Below, one piece after another: positions 60,811 through 62,000 of a stretch of DNA of 62,000 nucleotides; the first letter of the stretch is position 1, and every line of letters begins with the position of its first letter. A program made the translations under genes and the position numbers. Below the pieces are notes generated by a model, which did no database searches, had not been told where the DNA came from, and saw only the letters and a list, made by a program, of their open reading frames with translations. Origin of the DNA: Symbiodinium natans (lineage: Eukaryota; Sar; Dinophyceae; Suessiales; Symbiodiniaceae); the NCBI GenBank assembly GCA_905221605.1, contig CAJNDS010000247.1:810638-872637 (forward strand), given 5' to 3'.

Positions 60811-61154
60811 GCTGCGCTCATTGCAGGGTGTCGTAGACCGAGGCACAGCCCAAGACGATGTGGGGAGGATGGCATCTTTGGGTGTCCGTTAAAGGCTGAT
60901 GTTGGGTAGCTATGCTTATTGACGAGTTATAACTGTACTTGTAACTGTACTTACAACTGTACTTATAGCCACATTAGGGCACTTAAGGGGCTTTTATCTG
61001 GGCTTTGGAGCAGTATACTTTAATACTTTTTTTGGTTTTGGGTTCCCATTAAAGATACTTATACCTAAAAAGTATATACCTTTTTTTTCTGGGTCTACTC
61101 CAGAGGTAGGTTAAGTGCGTCTGCTCAGGGCTCCCATGCTGTCGAGATCGGCAG

Positions 61155-61453
61155 GAGCAGCTGCGCAACCTCGAGCGGGAGATCAACTCGTACAGGAGTT
61201 CCGTTGGGTCTCCTTTTAGGGTTTAGGGTTTAGGGTTTAGGGTTCTCTGCATACGCAACCGTGAATCGCGGTAATATACGTTTCGGTCTGATGCTGCTCA
61301 TGGTCTCTCATCATCAAGCTGCAAATATAAATCCTGTGCCAGACTTGCAAAGTCGAGCCCTAAACTCTTGAGAAAAGGTTAGCCGCTGCAATCAGGAAGC
61401 TGAACCAGACCCAGGCACCCTACACCGTGAAGTGCGCCTGGAGCCCGCTTTGA
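61155..61453 (+). CDS. candidate two-exon gene end, coiled-coil
   Basis: Exon 61,155-61,207 (GATCGGCAG|G) reads EQLRNLEREINSYRSS, a coiled-coil-like heptad pattern. Exon 61,396-61,453 (GCAATCAG|G, TGA) reads LNQTQAPYTVKCAWSPL. Both have strongly G/C-rich third positions and join in phase 2. The 188-nt intron starts GTCTCCTTTTAGGG and holds four TTTAGGG units. Upstream exons are not identified. Confidence 0.6.
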
Positions 61454-62000
61454 AGCACACAGCCCAGGTGTCGGCGGCCACATGCGGTCTGTCTTGAGAA
61501 CCTGCAGTAGCTCATGTTAATTAGGGTTCTGTCGATCAACCACTTCCCTTAACTCCGGGCGTGTAGATTCCGGGCCTGTGCTTTGCATTGTGCTTTATCG
61601 GATTGTCGGCGACGACCCAGAAAAAATCGCAGTCTGGACATTCAGGGAAAACCCCACAGCTTGGGCGGAGGTGTGGCAATGGAGGGCTCAAGAACCAAAC
61701 ACAGAAGGCATCGAACAATGGAGCCCCATACCAGAGGCATTGTTTTTGTGTTTTACTGGCTTCAGCTGTTACGATGCGTGCACAAACAAGAACAGGGACG
61801 AGGCCAAAAACATTTCGAAAATGGAGCCCACACATCTTCTGGGAGACATTGGCTTCTTCCAGCTTCAGCTGTTTGTTCGTAAGAGTTTACGTGCCAAAAA
61901 TGGACAAACGCCCAACAGAGAGTGGACGTTTAGGATTAGGAGTGTGAGCACCAAAATGAACGGTGCTAACTTTGGCCCCTGCTGCATGAGACAAAGCCTC
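61454..62000 (+). CDS. possible coding region, frame unclear
   Basis: Two + frames from about 61,583 are open for 99 and 119 codons. After GGGCGTGTAG near 61,567 a piece reads IPGLCFALCFIGLSATT. GGCTTCAGCTGTT recurs at 61,758 and 61,861. I cannot fix exons. Confidence 0.25.

Noticed and set aside
1-62000. rRNA, tRNA or classical snRNA genes
   Set aside because: No conserved rRNA segment, tRNA cloverleaf or snRNA was recognised by eye. A covariance-model search could still find small ones.

Overview
This window reads as nuclear DNA of a eukaryote with spliced genes, most likely a dinoflagellate (about 0.65 sure). The basis is: (1) short coding pieces, nearly all on the + strand, separated by short introns; (2) introns that by reading frame begin with GT, GC or GA and end in AG, often followed by G, which is the known dinoflagellate splice pattern; (3) TTTAGGG/CCCTAAA telomere-type repeats scattered in both orientations through the whole window; (4) many short inverted-repeat elements of about 80-150 bp that sit exactly where an intron is needed. 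I see no bacterial operons, ribosome binding sites, CRISPR arrays, rRNA or tRNA genes.

Layout. 1-2.6 kb is repeats (a 201-bp tandem repeat, CATGGG-rich DNA, G and C tracts). 2.7-10.9 kb is a run of small + strand genes with introns of telomere-like or microsatellite DNA. 10.9-12.3 kb is minisatellite. 12.5-20.7 kb is again gene-rich. 21-23.7 kb is repeat-rich (degenerate AACCTTTRA array, CAATTG palindromes, TA microsatellites). 23.8-28 kb holds several genes, including the only domain I recognise with confidence, a RanBP2-type zinc finger. 28.4-29.1 kb is a minisatellite. 30-50 kb is gene-rich with many inverted-repeat introns. 51.8-53.8 kb is one multi-exon gene. 54-57.7 kb is mostly repeats. 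58-62 kb is gene-rich again.

The main biological signal is how the introns are built. At least seven inverted-repeat families (A-G here) carry their own splice sites at or next to their termini. The same genes also have introns made almost wholly of telomere-like heptamers, such as 6,653-6,712, 8,419-8,556, 8,677-8,816, 24,817-24,885 and 61,208-61,395, or of microsatellites, such as 9,077-9,203 and 9,295-9,488. The simplest reading is a genome where mobile and simple repeats are repeatedly turned into introns.

Limits. Exons are short and stop-free runs of 40-80 codons are common by chance, so exon calls rest on several weak signals together: AG|G acceptor, compatible donor, matching phase, G/C-rich third codon positions, and inverted-repeat ends at the junction. 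Frames and starts are tentative unless stated. Nearly all products are unrecognised. Wherever a gene model is given, its function is unknown unless a domain is named.
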